Shown one piece after another: positions 32,617 to 41,365 of a DNA stretch of 64,000 nt (positions within the stretch are counted from its first letter, which is position 1; every line of letters starts with the position of its first letter). The DNA comes from Actinoplanes lutulentus (GTDB taxonomy: Bacteria > Actinomycetota > Actinomycetes > Mycobacteriales > Micromonosporaceae), in NCBI RefSeq assembly GCF_003259845.1, contig NZ_QLMJ01000006.1:248001-312000 (forward strand), read 5' to 3'. Both the position numbers and the translations under genes were made by a program. The notes beneath the pieces are model-generated. The model searched no databases, was not told where the DNA came from, and saw only the letters and a program-made list of their open reading frames with translations.

Positions 32617-33252
32617 TCAGCCCTCTGTCTGAGGGGTGGACGTGGTGAAGCTGACCAGGCCACCAGTGGGCGTGATCACACCGCGCACCGCCCGATCGTG
32701 GGGCTCGGCCGGCACGGAGTCGACGATCTCGCCATCATGCAGCAACGCCACCGTGGGCGGGCCGGGACTGCCCAGCCGGGCCAGCACCCGGTCGTAGGAA
32801 CCGCCACCGCGTCCCATTCGTACGCCGCTCGGGCCCACCGCCAGTGCCGGGATCAGGATCAGATCCGCTTCGCGTACGGCTTCCGGGCCGAGCCGTGGGC
32901 CGCCCGGCTCCCGGAGTCCGCGGGGTGCGGCCGTCAGGGTGCCGTCGAAGAGCGCCCAGTCGAGATCATTGTCGGACATCAGGACCGGAAGCAGCAGCCG
33001 GCCGCCGGGCGGCAGGGCCTCGGCGAGCAGCCGTGGAAGCTCGGCTCCGCCCGGTTCCGAGCCGACCGGCACGTAGGCGGCGATCGTTGCCGGTGCGGTC
33101 ACGCGTACCAAAGCAAGGGTTTGATCTTGGATTTTGGCTGCCGCTTGGGCTAGCTCGTGGTCCGAAAGTGATCGACGCGCTGTGAGTAGGCGTGTGCGCA
33201 GCGCGATCTTGTTTTGTGGTGATTTTTCCGCGTCAGTGGCTAAATCCGACAT
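32617..33252 (-). CDS. 5-formyltetrahydrofolate cyclo-ligase
   Basis: Converts 5-formyl-THF to 5,10-methenyl-THF with ATP in one-carbon metabolism; 211 residues. It has the N-terminal KIALRTRLLTARRSLSDHEL, PVGSEPGGAELPRLLAEALP and the ATP/substrate loop GVRMGRGGGSYDRVLARL, the strongest family signature. The ATG at 33252 has GGGGG upstream, while a frame to 33288 is open. It lies upstream of the ruc-like gene, but a CIRCE element between the two suggests separate control of the latter. Confidence 0.92.
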   Translation of the reverse strand: MSDLATDAEKSPQNKIALRTRLLTARRSLSDHELAQAAAKIQDQTLALVRVTAPATIAAYVPVGSEPGGAELPRLLAEALPPGGRLLLPVLMSDNDLDWALFDGTLTAAPRGLREPGGPRLGPEAVREADLILIPALAVGPSGVRMGRGGGSYDRVLARLGSPGPPTVALLHDGEIVDSVPAEPHDRAVRGVITPTGGLVSFTTSTPQTEG

Positions 33253-33334
33253 GCAACACCCCCTTTTGAAAACCGGCAAACGGCGCACACTATGTCAGCA
33301 TCGCTGGATAAGAGGGCCACTTCCGGGAGGATGT

Positions 33335-35305
33335 GTGACACTACGTGGCCGGCTCACCAGCGCGTTTCTGGTGGTCGTGCTCGGTCCGGTCCTACTCGGG
33401 TCAATCTTCGTCGCCCTCACCGTCGGCGCGGTGAGCCGCGAACGGACGGCCGAGCGACTCGATCATGCCGCGACTACCGTCAGTGCGGCGGTGAGCGCGT
33501 TCTGTGGCCAACTCCAGGCTGTCGCTGATGCGGTCGCGGTGGTGCCTGTTACCGAGCGTTCCGCAGTGGCCGACCAGCTGATCGTCCGAGGCCTGGCAAC
33601 CGCCGTCCGGGTGACCGGTCCTGATCAGAAAACGCAGGCGGTGCGGGGATCCAGTCGCGAAGAGGTCCTGGGAAAGGGCGGATGGCCGGCCGGTTGGCAG
33701 GACTGCGCCGAGCCTCGGGGCGGTGCGGTCACGGCGCTCGCCGCGGTCGCGTACGCATCGGATGTGACCGTGATGGCCGCCCAGCGGGTGGATGACGCCC
33801 TGCTCGCGCGCCTCGGCGAAGCCGGAGGCGTGACGGTCGCGCTGAGCGCGACCGGTCCGGAGAGCGACAAGGAAGCGATCCGGGAGCTCGCCGCCGAGCC
33901 CGGGAGTCCGCTGCCGCTCAGCCTGACCGTTCCGGCCTCCGATCCGACCTTCCGGTACGCGATCCTGCTGCTCATCGTCCTGGTGACCGCTCTGGTGGCG
34001 ATCCTCGCGGCCCGCTGGCTGGCGCGATCCACCACCCGGCCTCTCGGTGATCTCGCCTGGGCGGCCGATCGGGTGGCGAACGGCGATCTGGACACCCGCG
34101 TGCCGATCCCGCGGCCGGACGAGCTGGGCCGGCTGGCCGCGACGTTCAACCGGATGACCCGGGAGCTGCAGTCCTACGTGCAGGCGCTGACCGCGAGCCG
34201 CGACCAGCTCCGGCGGCACCTGGCGATCCTCGGCGACACGCTGTCCAGCACGCACGACCTCGACCGGATCCTGCCGGTGATCCTGCGGACCGCGATGACC
34301 GCGACCGGCGCCCGTGCCGGGCTGCTCCTGCTCGCCGAGCCGGACGGGCTGCTCGCGGCCCGCTGCGGCGCCGGGCTGACCGGTGAGTGGGACGTGACCG
34401 CCGCCGAGCTGGCGCAGCGCAGGCTGATCGCCGGACGGGGTGTGCTCGGCACGGTGGCGGCCACCGGAACTCCGCTGCGGGGTACGACCGGCGGCGCGCC
34501 CGACGAACCCGCGTGTGAGTCGTATCTCGCCGTCCCGATCTGCGCGCCGCCGAACCCGGAGCCCGAGGACGGCCCCGAGCCGGGAACCCTCGGCGTGCTC
34601 GCCCTCTATGACCGGCTCGGCGGCCCGGGCTTCGAGGACACCGACCTGATGACCCTGCGGACGTTCGCCGGGCAGGCCGGGGTGGCCGTGCACAACGTGC
34701 GGGTGCACGAGGAGGCGCAGCGGCTGTCGCTGACCGATCCGCTCACCGGACTGTGGAACTACCGGTACCTGCGCGAGGTGCTGCGGCGCGAGGTGGAACG
34801 GGCGAGCCGGTTCGGCCGGATGCTCACCGTTCTCGTTCTCGACCTGGACCACTTCAAGGACGTCAACGACACGTACGGGCACACCGCCGGCGACCTGGTG
34901 CTGGGCGAGTTCGCCCGGCGGATCCGGATCGGGCTGCGGGAAGTCGACGTAGCATTCCGGCAGGGCGGGGAGGAATTCGTCGTGCTGCTGCCGGAGACCG
35001 ACGCGTACGGTGGTGTGATCGTGGCCGAGCGGCTGGGTGCGGCGGTCCGTGAATGGCCGGTTCCGATCGACCCGCGCCGCCCCGGCCTCGACGACCGAGT
35101 CTCGATCACCGTCTCGATCGGCATCGCGGTCTTCCCGGAACACGGCAACACCGCGCAGGAGGTGCTGGACGCCGCGGACGAAGCGCTTTACGCCGCGAAG
35201 AACGCGGGTAGAGATACGTACCGACTGGCCGAACGGGGATCTTTCGATCCCGCTGCGGCCACCAGTGGTGGGCCACAGCCGCCGCGGCAAGCCCGTGGCC
35301 GATAG
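33335..35305 (+). CDS. Membrane diguanylate cyclase with HAMP, GAF and GGDEF domains
   Basis: A 656-residue sensor that should make cyclic di-GMP. Order: membrane helix (about 8-30), extracytoplasmic sensor region (to about 205), second helix (YAILLLIVLVTALVAILAAR), HAMP linker (TTRPLGDLAWAADRVANGDL), GAF domain (about 325-460), and GGDEF domain. The active site is intact as RQGGEEF (GGEEF at 544-548), and REVD five residues earlier is an RxxD product-inhibition site. GGGAGGAT precedes the GTG at 33335. The gene interrupts the conserved cyclo-ligase to galU order. No EAL domain is present. Confidence 0.92.
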   Translation: MTLRGRLTSAFLVVVLGPVLLGSIFVALTVGAVSRERTAERLDHAATTVSAAVSAFCGQLQAVADAVAVVPVTERSAVADQLIVRGLATAVRVTGPDQKTQAVRGSSREEVLGKGGWPAGWQDCAEPRGGAVTALAAVAYASDVTVMAAQRVDDALLARLGEAGGVTVALSATGPESDKEAIRELAAEPGSPLPLSLTVPASDPTFRYAILLLIVLVTALVAILAARWLARSTTRPLGDLAWAADRVANGDLDTRVPIPRPDELGRLAATFNRMTRELQSYVQALTASRDQLRRHLAILGDTLSSTHDLDRILPVILRTAMTATGARAGLLLLAEPDGLLAARCGAGLTGEWDVTAAELAQRRLIAGRGVLGTVAATGTPLRGTTGGAPDEPACESYLAVPICAPPNPEPEDGPEPGTLGVLALYDRLGGPGFEDTDLMTLRTFAGQAGVAVHNVRVHEEAQRLSLTDPLTGLWNYRYLREVLRREVERASRFGRMLTVLVLDLDHFKDVNDTYGHTAGDLVLGEFARRIRIGLREVDVAFRQGGEEFVVLLPETDAYGGVIVAERLGAAVREWPVPIDPRRPGLDDRVSITVSIGIAVFPEHGNTAQEVLDAADEALYAAKNAGRDTYRLAERGSFDPAAATSGGPQPPRQARGR

Positions 35306-35351
35306 TCTCGCGGCATATCCGGGCACGATCCAGCGAAGGTGCGGTGACGCA

Positions 35352-36254
35352 ATGACGACGAACGCGCAGGGGCGCGCGGTCAAGGCAGTGATTCCGGCGG
35401 CAGGTCTCGCCACCCGATTCCTGCCGGCCACGAAGGCCGTTCCGAAGGAACTGCTGCCGGTGGTCGACCGTCCGGTGCTGCAATACATCGTCGAGGAGGC
35501 GGCTGCCGCCGGCATCACCGATGTACTGCTCGTGACCGGCCGCGGCAAGACCTCGATGGTGGACCACTTCGACCGTCGTCCCGACGTCGAGCAGCGGCTC
35601 CTGGAGAAGGGTGACACGGCGCGACTCGACGCCGTTCGCCGTACCAGCGAGCTCGCCGACATCTACACGGTCCGCCAGGGTGAGCCGCTCGGCCTCGGCC
35701 ACGCGGTCGGCACCGCGGCGTCGCACGTGGGTAAGGACAACGCTTTCGCGGTGCTGCTCGGCGACGAGTTCGTCGAGGAGTCCAAGCCGCTGCTGCCCTC
35801 GATGCTCGACCTGCAAGCTTCGACGGGGGGCATCGTGCTGGCGCTGATGGAAGTAGCGCCTTCCGAAACTTCCCGTTACGGCATTGCTTCGGTGGAAAAA
35901 ACCGACAAAGACGACATTGTGCGCGTAACCGGGCTCGTCGAGAAGCCGAAGCCGGAAGATGCGCCCAGCAACCTGGCAGTTCTGGGCCGCTACGTCCTCC
36001 CCGGCAAGATCTTCGAGACGATCAAGGACACCAAGCCGGGCAATGGCGGCGAGATCCAGCTGACCGACGCGATGGCGACGCTCCTGGCCGACGGCACCCC
36101 GGTGCACGGCATCATCTACCGGGGTCACCGGTACGACACCGGCATGCCGCTCGGTTACCTCCAGGCTGTCGTCCAGCTCGCGGTTCAGCGCCCCGACCTG
36201 GGCGAAGAGTTCCGCGCCTGGCTGACCGACTTCGTCGGTGGTCAGAAGGGATGA
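35352..36254 (+). CDS. galU: UTP-glucose-1-phosphate uridylyltransferase
   Basis: Forms UDP-glucose for cell-wall and polysaccharide synthesis; 300 residues. The nucleotidyltransferase signature is AVIPAAGLATRFLPATKAVP followed by KELLPVVDRPVLQYIVEEA, with VLLGDEFVEES for the metal Asp and GLVEKPKPEDAPSNLAVLGR further on. It is the first gene of the galU-glp-rimJ-sepX run and overlaps the next start by 4 bp (ATGA). The ATG at 35352 is 46 bp after the GGDEF gene, so read-through from it is possible. Confidence 0.95.
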   Translation: MTTNAQGRAVKAVIPAAGLATRFLPATKAVPKELLPVVDRPVLQYIVEEAAAAGITDVLLVTGRGKTSMVDHFDRRPDVEQRLLEKGDTARLDAVRRTSELADIYTVRQGEPLGLGHAVGTAASHVGKDNAFAVLLGDEFVEESKPLLPSMLDLQASTGGIVLALMEVAPSETSRYGIASVEKTDKDDIVRVTGLVEKPKPEDAPSNLAVLGRYVLPGKIFETIKDTKPGNGGEIQLTDAMATLLADGTPVHGIIYRGHRYDTGMPLGYLQAVVQLAVQRPDLGEEFRAWLTDFVGGQKG

Positions 36255-37564
36255 CCGCGACGGCCGATGCCGAGGCGGCCGCCAACGAGCTGATGCCTCT
36301 CGCCGAATACCTGGGCAGCGTGCTGCGCAGGTTGCGGGCGCTGCCTCCGCTCGACCTCGACCTCACTCAAGCGCACGGGAACGTGCTTGCGGCCGACGTG
36401 TTCGCGCCGCATCCGTTCCCGGCGTTCGACCAGGCAGCGATCGACGGTTACGCGGCCCGATGGGAAGACCTGGCCGGCGCCGGGCGCATCGGGTCGCACC
36501 CGTCGTCGCTGCCGAAGTTCGACAACAAAGGCCGGACGGTACGCCTCAACGTGGTCGGAGACCTGGGCGCCGCCAGCTGGCGCCCGGTCCGGCTCACTCC
36601 CGGCACCTGCTTCTCGGTGGCTGCCGGGGCGCCGCTGCCGATGGGTGCCGACGTCGTCGTCCCGGTGCACTGGACCGACCAGGGCATGGCCGCCGTGGAG
36701 ATCCTGCACGCGCCGAAACGGGGCTCCGGGGTACGCCGGGCCGGCGAGGAGATCTCGGTCGGCCAGGTGCTCGCCCGCGCCGGGACCTACGTCTCCCCGC
36801 CGATGGTCGCCACGTTCGCCGCCTCCGGGATCGGGCACGTCATGGTCCGGCCGAGTCCGCGAGTGGTCGTGGTGGCCACCGGCGACGAACTGGTCGACGT
36901 CGGCCGTCCCAGTCAGCCAGGGCAGGTGGTCGACGCCAATTCGCATGCGTTGACCGCCGCCGCGGTGGAGGCCGGTGCTCTCGCGTACCGGATAGGCATC
37001 TGCGACGACGACCCGGAAGGGTTGCGCGGCCTCCTGGAGGACCAGACGCTGCGCGCCGACCTGATCATCACCACCGGAGGTACCGGCACCGGACCCGGCG
37101 ACATGTTGCGCCGGGTTCTGTCACGTCCGGGGACCGGCCGGGGCAAGGTCGACTTCACCGACGTCGCGCTCTCACCGGGAACCTCACTCGGCTTCGGTAC
37201 GGTCGGCGGCGAAGAGGTGCCGGTGGTCTGCCTGCCCGGTGAGCCGGGCGCCGCCCTGATCGGCTTCGAGGTGCTGGCCTGGCCGGTGATCCAACTGCTG
37301 GCCGGCGCCGAACCGGTGTTCCGGCACAGCGTCAAGGCACACCTGCTGGAGACGGTCTCGTCGCCGGGTGGGCTGCGCGAGTTCCGGCCGGCGCACGTCG
37401 CGGAACGACGCGGCGGCGGTCACACGGTGCAGCCACTCGCCGGTGGGCCGTACACTCTCTCCGGTTTGTCCGAGGCGAACGGTCTGCTCGTCCTCGGGGA
37501 ACGGGTCACCACGGCGGCCGCCGGATCGACCGTTGACGTTCTGCTGCTCGACCGGAGGCGATGA
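36251..37564 (+). CDS. glp: MoeA-family molybdotransferase, gephyrin-like Glp
   Basis: A 437-residue MoeA-fold protein. It has domain I-II (PHPFPAFDQAAIDGYAARWE), the MPT-binding domain III (VVVVATGDELVDVGRPSQPG, then LIITTGGTGTGPGDMLRRVL and FGTVGGEEVPVVCLPGEPGA), and the C-terminal domain IV. By fold it could insert molybdenum into molybdopterin, but its position between galU and rimJ-glpR is that of corynebacterial Glp, a MoeA-like protein that moonlights in cell division by bridging FtsZ and the membrane receptor GlpR. I favour that role (inference from synteny). It is coupled to galU by ATGA. Confidence 0.88.
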   Translation: MTATADAEAAANELMPLAEYLGSVLRRLRALPPLDLDLTQAHGNVLAADVFAPHPFPAFDQAAIDGYAARWEDLAGAGRIGSHPSSLPKFDNKGRTVRLNVVGDLGAASWRPVRLTPGTCFSVAAGAPLPMGADVVVPVHWTDQGMAAVEILHAPKRGSGVRRAGEEISVGQVLARAGTYVSPPMVATFAASGIGHVMVRPSPRVVVVATGDELVDVGRPSQPGQVVDANSHALTAAAVEAGALAYRIGICDDDPEGLRGLLEDQTLRADLIITTGGTGTGPGDMLRRVLSRPGTGRGKVDFTDVALSPGTSLGFGTVGGEEVPVVCLPGEPGAALIGFEVLAWPVIQLLAGAEPVFRHSVKAHLLETVSSPGGLREFRPAHVAERRGGGHTVQPLAGGPYTLSGLSEANGLLVLGERVTTAAAGSTVDVLLLDRRR

Positions 37565-38200
37565 ATGCTCGGGGCCACGCCTGGATGGCCAGCCGTCCTG
37601 GCGGACGGTGCCGTTCTGCTGCGGCCGTACAAGCGCGGCGACGCCCGGTCCTGGTCCGAGGTGCGGATCGCCAACCAGGCCTGGCTGGCGCCCTGGGAGT
37701 CGGCGCCGCCGGGACCGTGGTCCGAGATGAACTCGTCCCGCGCCTTCGGGTACGTCTACCGCGACATGAAACGGGCCGCCCGGCGTGGCGACAGCATGCC
37801 GTTCGCCGTCTGCCTGGTCGACGGCGGCCGGGAGCGACTGGTCGGCCACGTGAACCTGGGCAACATAGTGCGCCGGGCGTTCGCGTCGGCGTACGCGGGT
37901 TACTGGGTGGACTATCGGGTGGCCGGCCGGGGCGTCATACCGACCGCGCTGGCGCTCGCCGTGGATCACGCTTTCGGGCCCGGTGGATTGCACCGGATAG
38001 AGGTCAACATTCGGCCGGAGAACGGTCCGAGCCGGCGTGTCGTGGAGAAGCTCGGTTTTCGCGAAGAGGCTTACCACCAGCGATACATGCACATCGACGG
38101 CGGTTGGCGTGATCATCTCGGATATGCCATGACCAGCGAAGAAGTGGTCGCCGAGGGCGGGTTGTTATCGCGCTGGAAACGCGTACGCGCCTCTAAATGA
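37565..38200 (+). CDS. rimJ: GNAT family N-acetyltransferase (RimJ-like)
   Basis: A 211-residue acetyltransferase related to RimJ/RimL ribosomal-protein N-acetyltransferases. It has ADGAVLLRPYKRGDARSWSE at the N-terminus, the beta4-alpha3 region YWVDYRVAGRGVIPTALALA with the acetyl-CoA binding pattern (R-G-V-I), and LHRIEVNIRPENGPSRRVVE, a standard RimJ segment. It starts immediately after the glp stop with no gap, so it is translated with it. The order galU-glp-rimJ-glpR is conserved in actinobacteria. Confidence 0.9.
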   Translation: MLGATPGWPAVLADGAVLLRPYKRGDARSWSEVRIANQAWLAPWESAPPGPWSEMNSSRAFGYVYRDMKRAARRGDSMPFAVCLVDGGRERLVGHVNLGNIVRRAFASAYAGYWVDYRVAGRGVIPTALALAVDHAFGPGGLHRIEVNIRPENGPSRRVVEKLGFREEAYHQRYMHIDGGWRDHLGYAMTSEEVVAEGGLLSRWKRVRASK

Positions 38201-38306
38201 TCTTGGCTGCGTCACTGTTGTCGGCGCGGCGCGCGAAATATCACGGCTACCGCCCGTAACCTCGCAAACGTCGTGTCTTTTTCCGTGGCGGAACGGAGGG
38301 GTGAGG

Positions 38307-39062
38307 GTGCCGACATCGGTGCTCCTCGCCGTCCTCGCCGCGGCCGGGCTGCTCGCCCTCGCCCCGGCGCTGGTGCGCCGGTACGACGCAACCGAGCGCC
38401 TCGCCGCGGAGCGGGCGTCGTCGACGGCGCGGGTGCTACAACGCCAGCGCCGTCACCGCACCGTGCCCGGACAACGACCGATCAACCCCGCCCGGCAGGT
38501 GACGGTTACGGTACCCGCCCCATCGGGTGATGATTCCGGGACGCCACCGGAACGCCGGTTGCGCCTTGTCACAGGACGTAAGCCGGCGCGTCGCGTACCC
38601 AAGCGCCGTGGAACTCCGGCGGTGGTCCGCCGCCGCCGGGTCTTCGCCGCGCTCGCTCTCCTGAACGCGATCGAGCTGGTCGGCGTCCTGGCGGTCGGCC
38701 CCGGGTTCTGGATCAGCTTCGCCGTGACCGGTTCGCTGCTCGGGCTCTACCTCGTGCACCTGCGCAACCGTGCCATCGCCGACCGCCGCCGCCGCAAGGT
38801 CCAGGCACGGGAAGCCGCCTGGCTCGCCGCACGGCAGGCCGAGGTCCGCCGGGAACAGGCTCGCCGTGCTGCCGCTCGCCGTGAGGCACAGCGCAGGCTG
38901 GCGGCCGAGCGCGAGGCGGTGCGGCGAGCGGCGATGGGTCTGGATCGCGAGGATTCGGATCTACCGGCGGTGGCCAACGGGGGATCGGTCTCCTACCGGC
39001 GCAAGGGCGGCGGCCTGCGAGGCCGTGCTTATGAGGCCGGCGGCCGGCATCACACGGCCTGA
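38307..39062 (+). CDS. sepX: SepX/GlpR family membrane protein
   Basis: A 251-residue actinobacterial division protein. It has an N-terminal membrane segment (VPTSVLLAVLAAAGLLALAP), a basic linker with the RRPxxR-like Arg stretch (RKPARRVPKRRGTPAVVRRR), two further membrane segments (FAALALLNAIELVGVLAVGP and ISFAVTGSLLGLYLVHL), and a long Arg/Ala coiled tail. Downstream position in galU-glp-rimJ identifies it as GlpR of corynebacteria and SepX of Streptomyces, a membrane receptor or stabiliser of the divisome. The GTG at 38307 has GGAGG 8 nt upstream; GTG 38301 is too close. Confidence 0.88.
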   Translation: MPTSVLLAVLAAAGLLALAPALVRRYDATERLAAERASSTARVLQRQRRHRTVPGQRPINPARQVTVTVPAPSGDDSGTPPERRLRLVTGRKPARRVPKRRGTPAVVRRRRVFAALALLNAIELVGVLAVGPGFWISFAVTGSLLGLYLVHLRNRAIADRRRRKVQAREAAWLAARQAEVRREQARRAAARREAQRRLAAEREAVRRAAMGLDREDSDLPAVANGGSVSYRRKGGGLRGRAYEAGGRHHTA

Positions 39063-39142
39063 GGGAGGGTCGGTTTGAGGGGGTGCTGGAGCCCCTGTTA
39101 GTCTTTCTTCGTTCCACGGCGACGAGTTCGCTGCGGGATGGA

Positions 39143-39216
39143 GGGGCTGTGGCGCAGTCTGGTAGCGCACCTCGTTCGCATCGAGGGGGTCTGGGGTTCA
39201 AATCCCCACAGCTCCA
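39143..39216 (+). tRNA. tRNA-Ala (anticodon CGC)
   Basis: A full cloverleaf can be drawn: acceptor GGGGCTG with CAGCTCC including the G3:U70 pair that identifies alanine tRNA, D stem GCGC/GCGC, anticodon stem CCTCG/CGAGG with loop TTCGCAT (CGC at 39177-39179), and T stem TGGGG/CCCCA with loop TTCAAAT. The discriminator is A; CCA is not encoded. Confidence 0.97.
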
Positions 39217-39237
39217 CGAGATCGATGGGCGGCATGT

Positions 39238-39256
39238 GTTCGCGGAAAACGCGAAC
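39238..39256 (+). terminator. Hairpin after tRNA-Ala
   Basis: GTTCGCG, loop GAAAA, CGCGAAC: a perfect 7-bp stem 22 bp beyond the tRNA, with no T run. Probable terminator or processing hairpin. Confidence 0.45.
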
Positions 39257-39279
39257 CGTGCCGCTCTCGTCATTTCTGC

Positions 39280-39300
39280 TCCGGGGGCCGAGCCCCCGGA
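39280..39300. terminator. Strong GC hairpin between tRNA-Ala and the DUF2199 gene
   Basis: A perfect 9-bp stem (TCCGGGGGC with its complement) and a 3-nt loop CGA lie between convergent units, consistent with a bidirectional terminator. Confidence 0.6.
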
Positions 39301-39359
39301 AACCCCGCGTTGCGATGGTCGCCCTTGGTGGCTTGCTTGCGCTCTTTCTTGGGTACGCG

Positions 39360-39881
39360 TTACGGGGCGAACTCGTCGGTGCGGTGCAGGTGGAAAGCGG
39401 CGATCTGTTCGACCTGGGCCATCATGATGCCCGCCCGCTGCTCGACGGCCAGGGGGTGGCCGGTCGGCTCCAGCTCGATGTACGGGGGCTCGCCCACCGG
39501 CCTGGTGTGGACGTTCGTCTTCAGGTTCAGCGTCGTCGGGTCGTAGCCCGCGATCGCGTTCGAGAGCCAGCCGAAGTACGGGGGCTCGGTCTCGCGGCCC
39601 TCCTGCTCCCAGATGTCGACCGCCCGGGTGAAGTTGGGGCGGCTCAGGGAGACCCACATGCTGTACGTGAACACGTCGCCGGTGTCCCAGACGGGCAGCT
39701 CGATGAGGCCGCGGACGAAGAACTGCTCGCCGGCGATGACGCAGAGGTCGGCGTCGAGGAGGCAGCCGTCCTGGCCGGCCATCTCCGGGCGCCAGAAATC
39801 CGGGGCCGGTGCGGCGAAGCTGAGCGGCGGGCCGTCGTGTTCGGCGCCGCACGTGCCGCAGACGAAGTGCTCGGTGCTCAC
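39360..39881 (-). CDS. DUF2199 family protein
   Basis: A 173-residue protein with a short N-terminal zinc-ribbon-like CxxC (VSTEHFVCGTCGAEHDGPPL), then FAAPAPDFWRPEMAGQDGCL and CVIAGEQFFVRGLIELPVWD, which are family features. Function is unknown. The GTG at 39881 is chosen because TATGCT lies 8 nt upstream as a leaderless -10; the open frame extends to 39926. Confidence 0.83.
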   Translation of the reverse strand: MSTEHFVCGTCGAEHDGPPLSFAAPAPDFWRPEMAGQDGCLLDADLCVIAGEQFFVRGLIELPVWDTGDVFTYSMWVSLSRPNFTRAVDIWEQEGRETEPPYFGWLSNAIAGYDPTTLNLKTNVHTRPVGEPPYIELEPTGHPLAVEQRAGIMMAQVEQIAAFHLHRTDEFAP

Positions 39882-39889
39882 GAGGCCGA

Positions 39890-39895
39890 AGCATA
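39890..39895 (-). promoter_or_regulatory. -10 box for leaderless DUF2199 gene
   Basis: TATGCT on the minus strand ends 8 nt before the GTG at 39881. Confidence 0.4.
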
Positions 39896-40014
39896 CGACC
39901 GGCGGAATAGATCTACGCGGTCGCACGTGTTACGTCACACCAGAGGTAGTGCAAAACATGAAAATAGCTACTTTTGGGTGGTATCTCTGGAGCAAGTCCC
40001 GGAGGTGACGATTC

Positions 40015-41274
40015 ATGAAAGCTCCACTGCCCGACAACGAAATCGAGCGGCTGGCCGCGCTCTACTCCCTCGACATCCTCGACAGTCCACCGGAAAAGGA
40101 TTTCGACGACATCGTCGCCCTCGCCGCCAGCGTGTGTGAGGCGCCGGTAGCCATGGTCAGCCTGGTCGACGCCGACCGGCAGTGGGCCAAGGCCAGCACC
40201 GGTGCCGCACCGGCCGGTAGCGCGCTGGCCGAGACCGCGCGGGACGTGTCGTTCTGCGCTCACGCCATCCTCAGCCGAGATCTGCTGATCGTGCCGGACG
40301 CCCGCGAGGACGCCCGGTTCGCCGACAACCCGTCGGTGACGGCCGAGGGCGGCGTCCGGTTCTACGCCGGAGCTCCCCTGATGACCACCGACGGCTTCGC
40401 CCTCGGGACACTCTGCGTGCTGGACACCGTGCCCCGGCGGCTCGACAACGAGCAGCAGCAGGCCATGCGAGCCCTGGCCCGCCAGGTCACCGCCCAGCTG
40501 GAGCTGCGCCGGTACGCGTTCGCCCTGGCCAACACGACGGCCCGGCTTCAGGAGCTGGAGCGCCGCAAGGACGACCTGGCCGGCCTGGTCGGCGGGGAGC
40601 TGCGCTCGTCGCTGCGGCTCATGTCGTCGTACCTGGACCGGCTCGGTGACACCGGGTTCCACGACGCGGAGCTGGCCGAGCTGGTGGGACGGGCCACGTC
40701 GGCGCACGTCCGCGGGTTCCGTGACCTCATCGGCCATCTCACCTCGATGGCCGACGCCGGTCTCGGCGGGGACAGCCTGCACATGCGGACGTGCGACCTG
40801 ACCCGGGTTACGCAGCGGGCGGTGGAGGCGGTCCGGCCGATCGCCGCCAGCAAGCACATCTGGATCCTCAACCAGGCCGGCGGTCCGTCGCTGCCGATCA
40901 TCGCGGACCCGGTCCGGCTCGAGCAGGTGCTGACGCACCTGCTCTTCGCCGCGGTCAAATACACCCCGGAGGGCGGCCGCGTGCGGGTCGGCACCGAGAT
41001 GGAATCGGGCCCGACGGTACGCCTTGACGACATGGATCTTCCGGACGGACTGCGGCCGGACCTGTTCCCGCATCTGTACTACGGGGCCATCGCCAACCCG
41101 GCTGACGTACCCGGACCGGATCGAGGGCTGGCCGTGGCGAAGCGGATCCTCGACGCGCACCACGCCACGGTGGCGCTCTCCGACCGGCCCGGCGACGGAA
41201 CTTCGCTGCACGTCGTCTTCCCTTACGCGGAGGCGGCCCCGGCTGAGGTGATTCGCGACCTCGCGGTCGCCTAG
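40015..41274 (+). CDS. GAF-domain protein with degenerate histidine-kinase module
   Basis: A 419-residue protein of two parts. Residues 20-165 form a GAF domain (FDDIVALAASVCEAPVAMVS, then VRFYAGAPLMTTDGFALGTL). Residues 170-405 have kinase shape, but the phosphoacceptor is gone: the H-box reads LVGGELRSSLRLM with Gly at 194 where His is expected. The N-box reads LLFAAVKYTP with Ala at 312 for the ATP-coordinating Asn, and no DxGxG G1 box can be found. The C-terminal PDRGLAVAKRILDAHHA and GDGTSLHVVF remain kinase-like. It probably acts as a pseudokinase sensor or scaffold. GGAGG lies upstream of the ATG. Confidence 0.88.
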   Translation: MKAPLPDNEIERLAALYSLDILDSPPEKDFDDIVALAASVCEAPVAMVSLVDADRQWAKASTGAAPAGSALAETARDVSFCAHAILSRDLLIVPDAREDARFADNPSVTAEGGVRFYAGAPLMTTDGFALGTLCVLDTVPRRLDNEQQQAMRALARQVTAQLELRRYAFALANTTARLQELERRKDDLAGLVGGELRSSLRLMSSYLDRLGDTGFHDAELAELVGRATSAHVRGFRDLIGHLTSMADAGLGGDSLHMRTCDLTRVTQRAVEAVRPIAASKHIWILNQAGGPSLPIIADPVRLEQVLTHLLFAAVKYTPEGGRVRVGTEMESGPTVRLDDMDLPDGLRPDLFPHLYYGAIANPADVPGPDRGLAVAKRILDAHHATVALSDRPGDGTSLHVVFPYAEAAPAEVIRDLAVA

Positions 41275-41365
41275 GGCAGGCCCGACAAGGGTGGGACCTG
41301 GGGGAACGGCTGTCACCGGCCCGTGCCCGATCGGCTGCAGTTCGGCCGGGCACGGGCCGGTGCGC

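Noticed and set aside
33401..35662. 753-codon minus-strand frame opposite the GGDEF gene
   Set aside because: It is an antisense artefact of high third-position GC; the plus-strand protein has complete domains.
36251..37564. A molybdenum cofactor operon
   Set aside because: Only one MoeA-like gene is present and its neighbours are galU, rimJ and sepX, pointing to the Glp division role.
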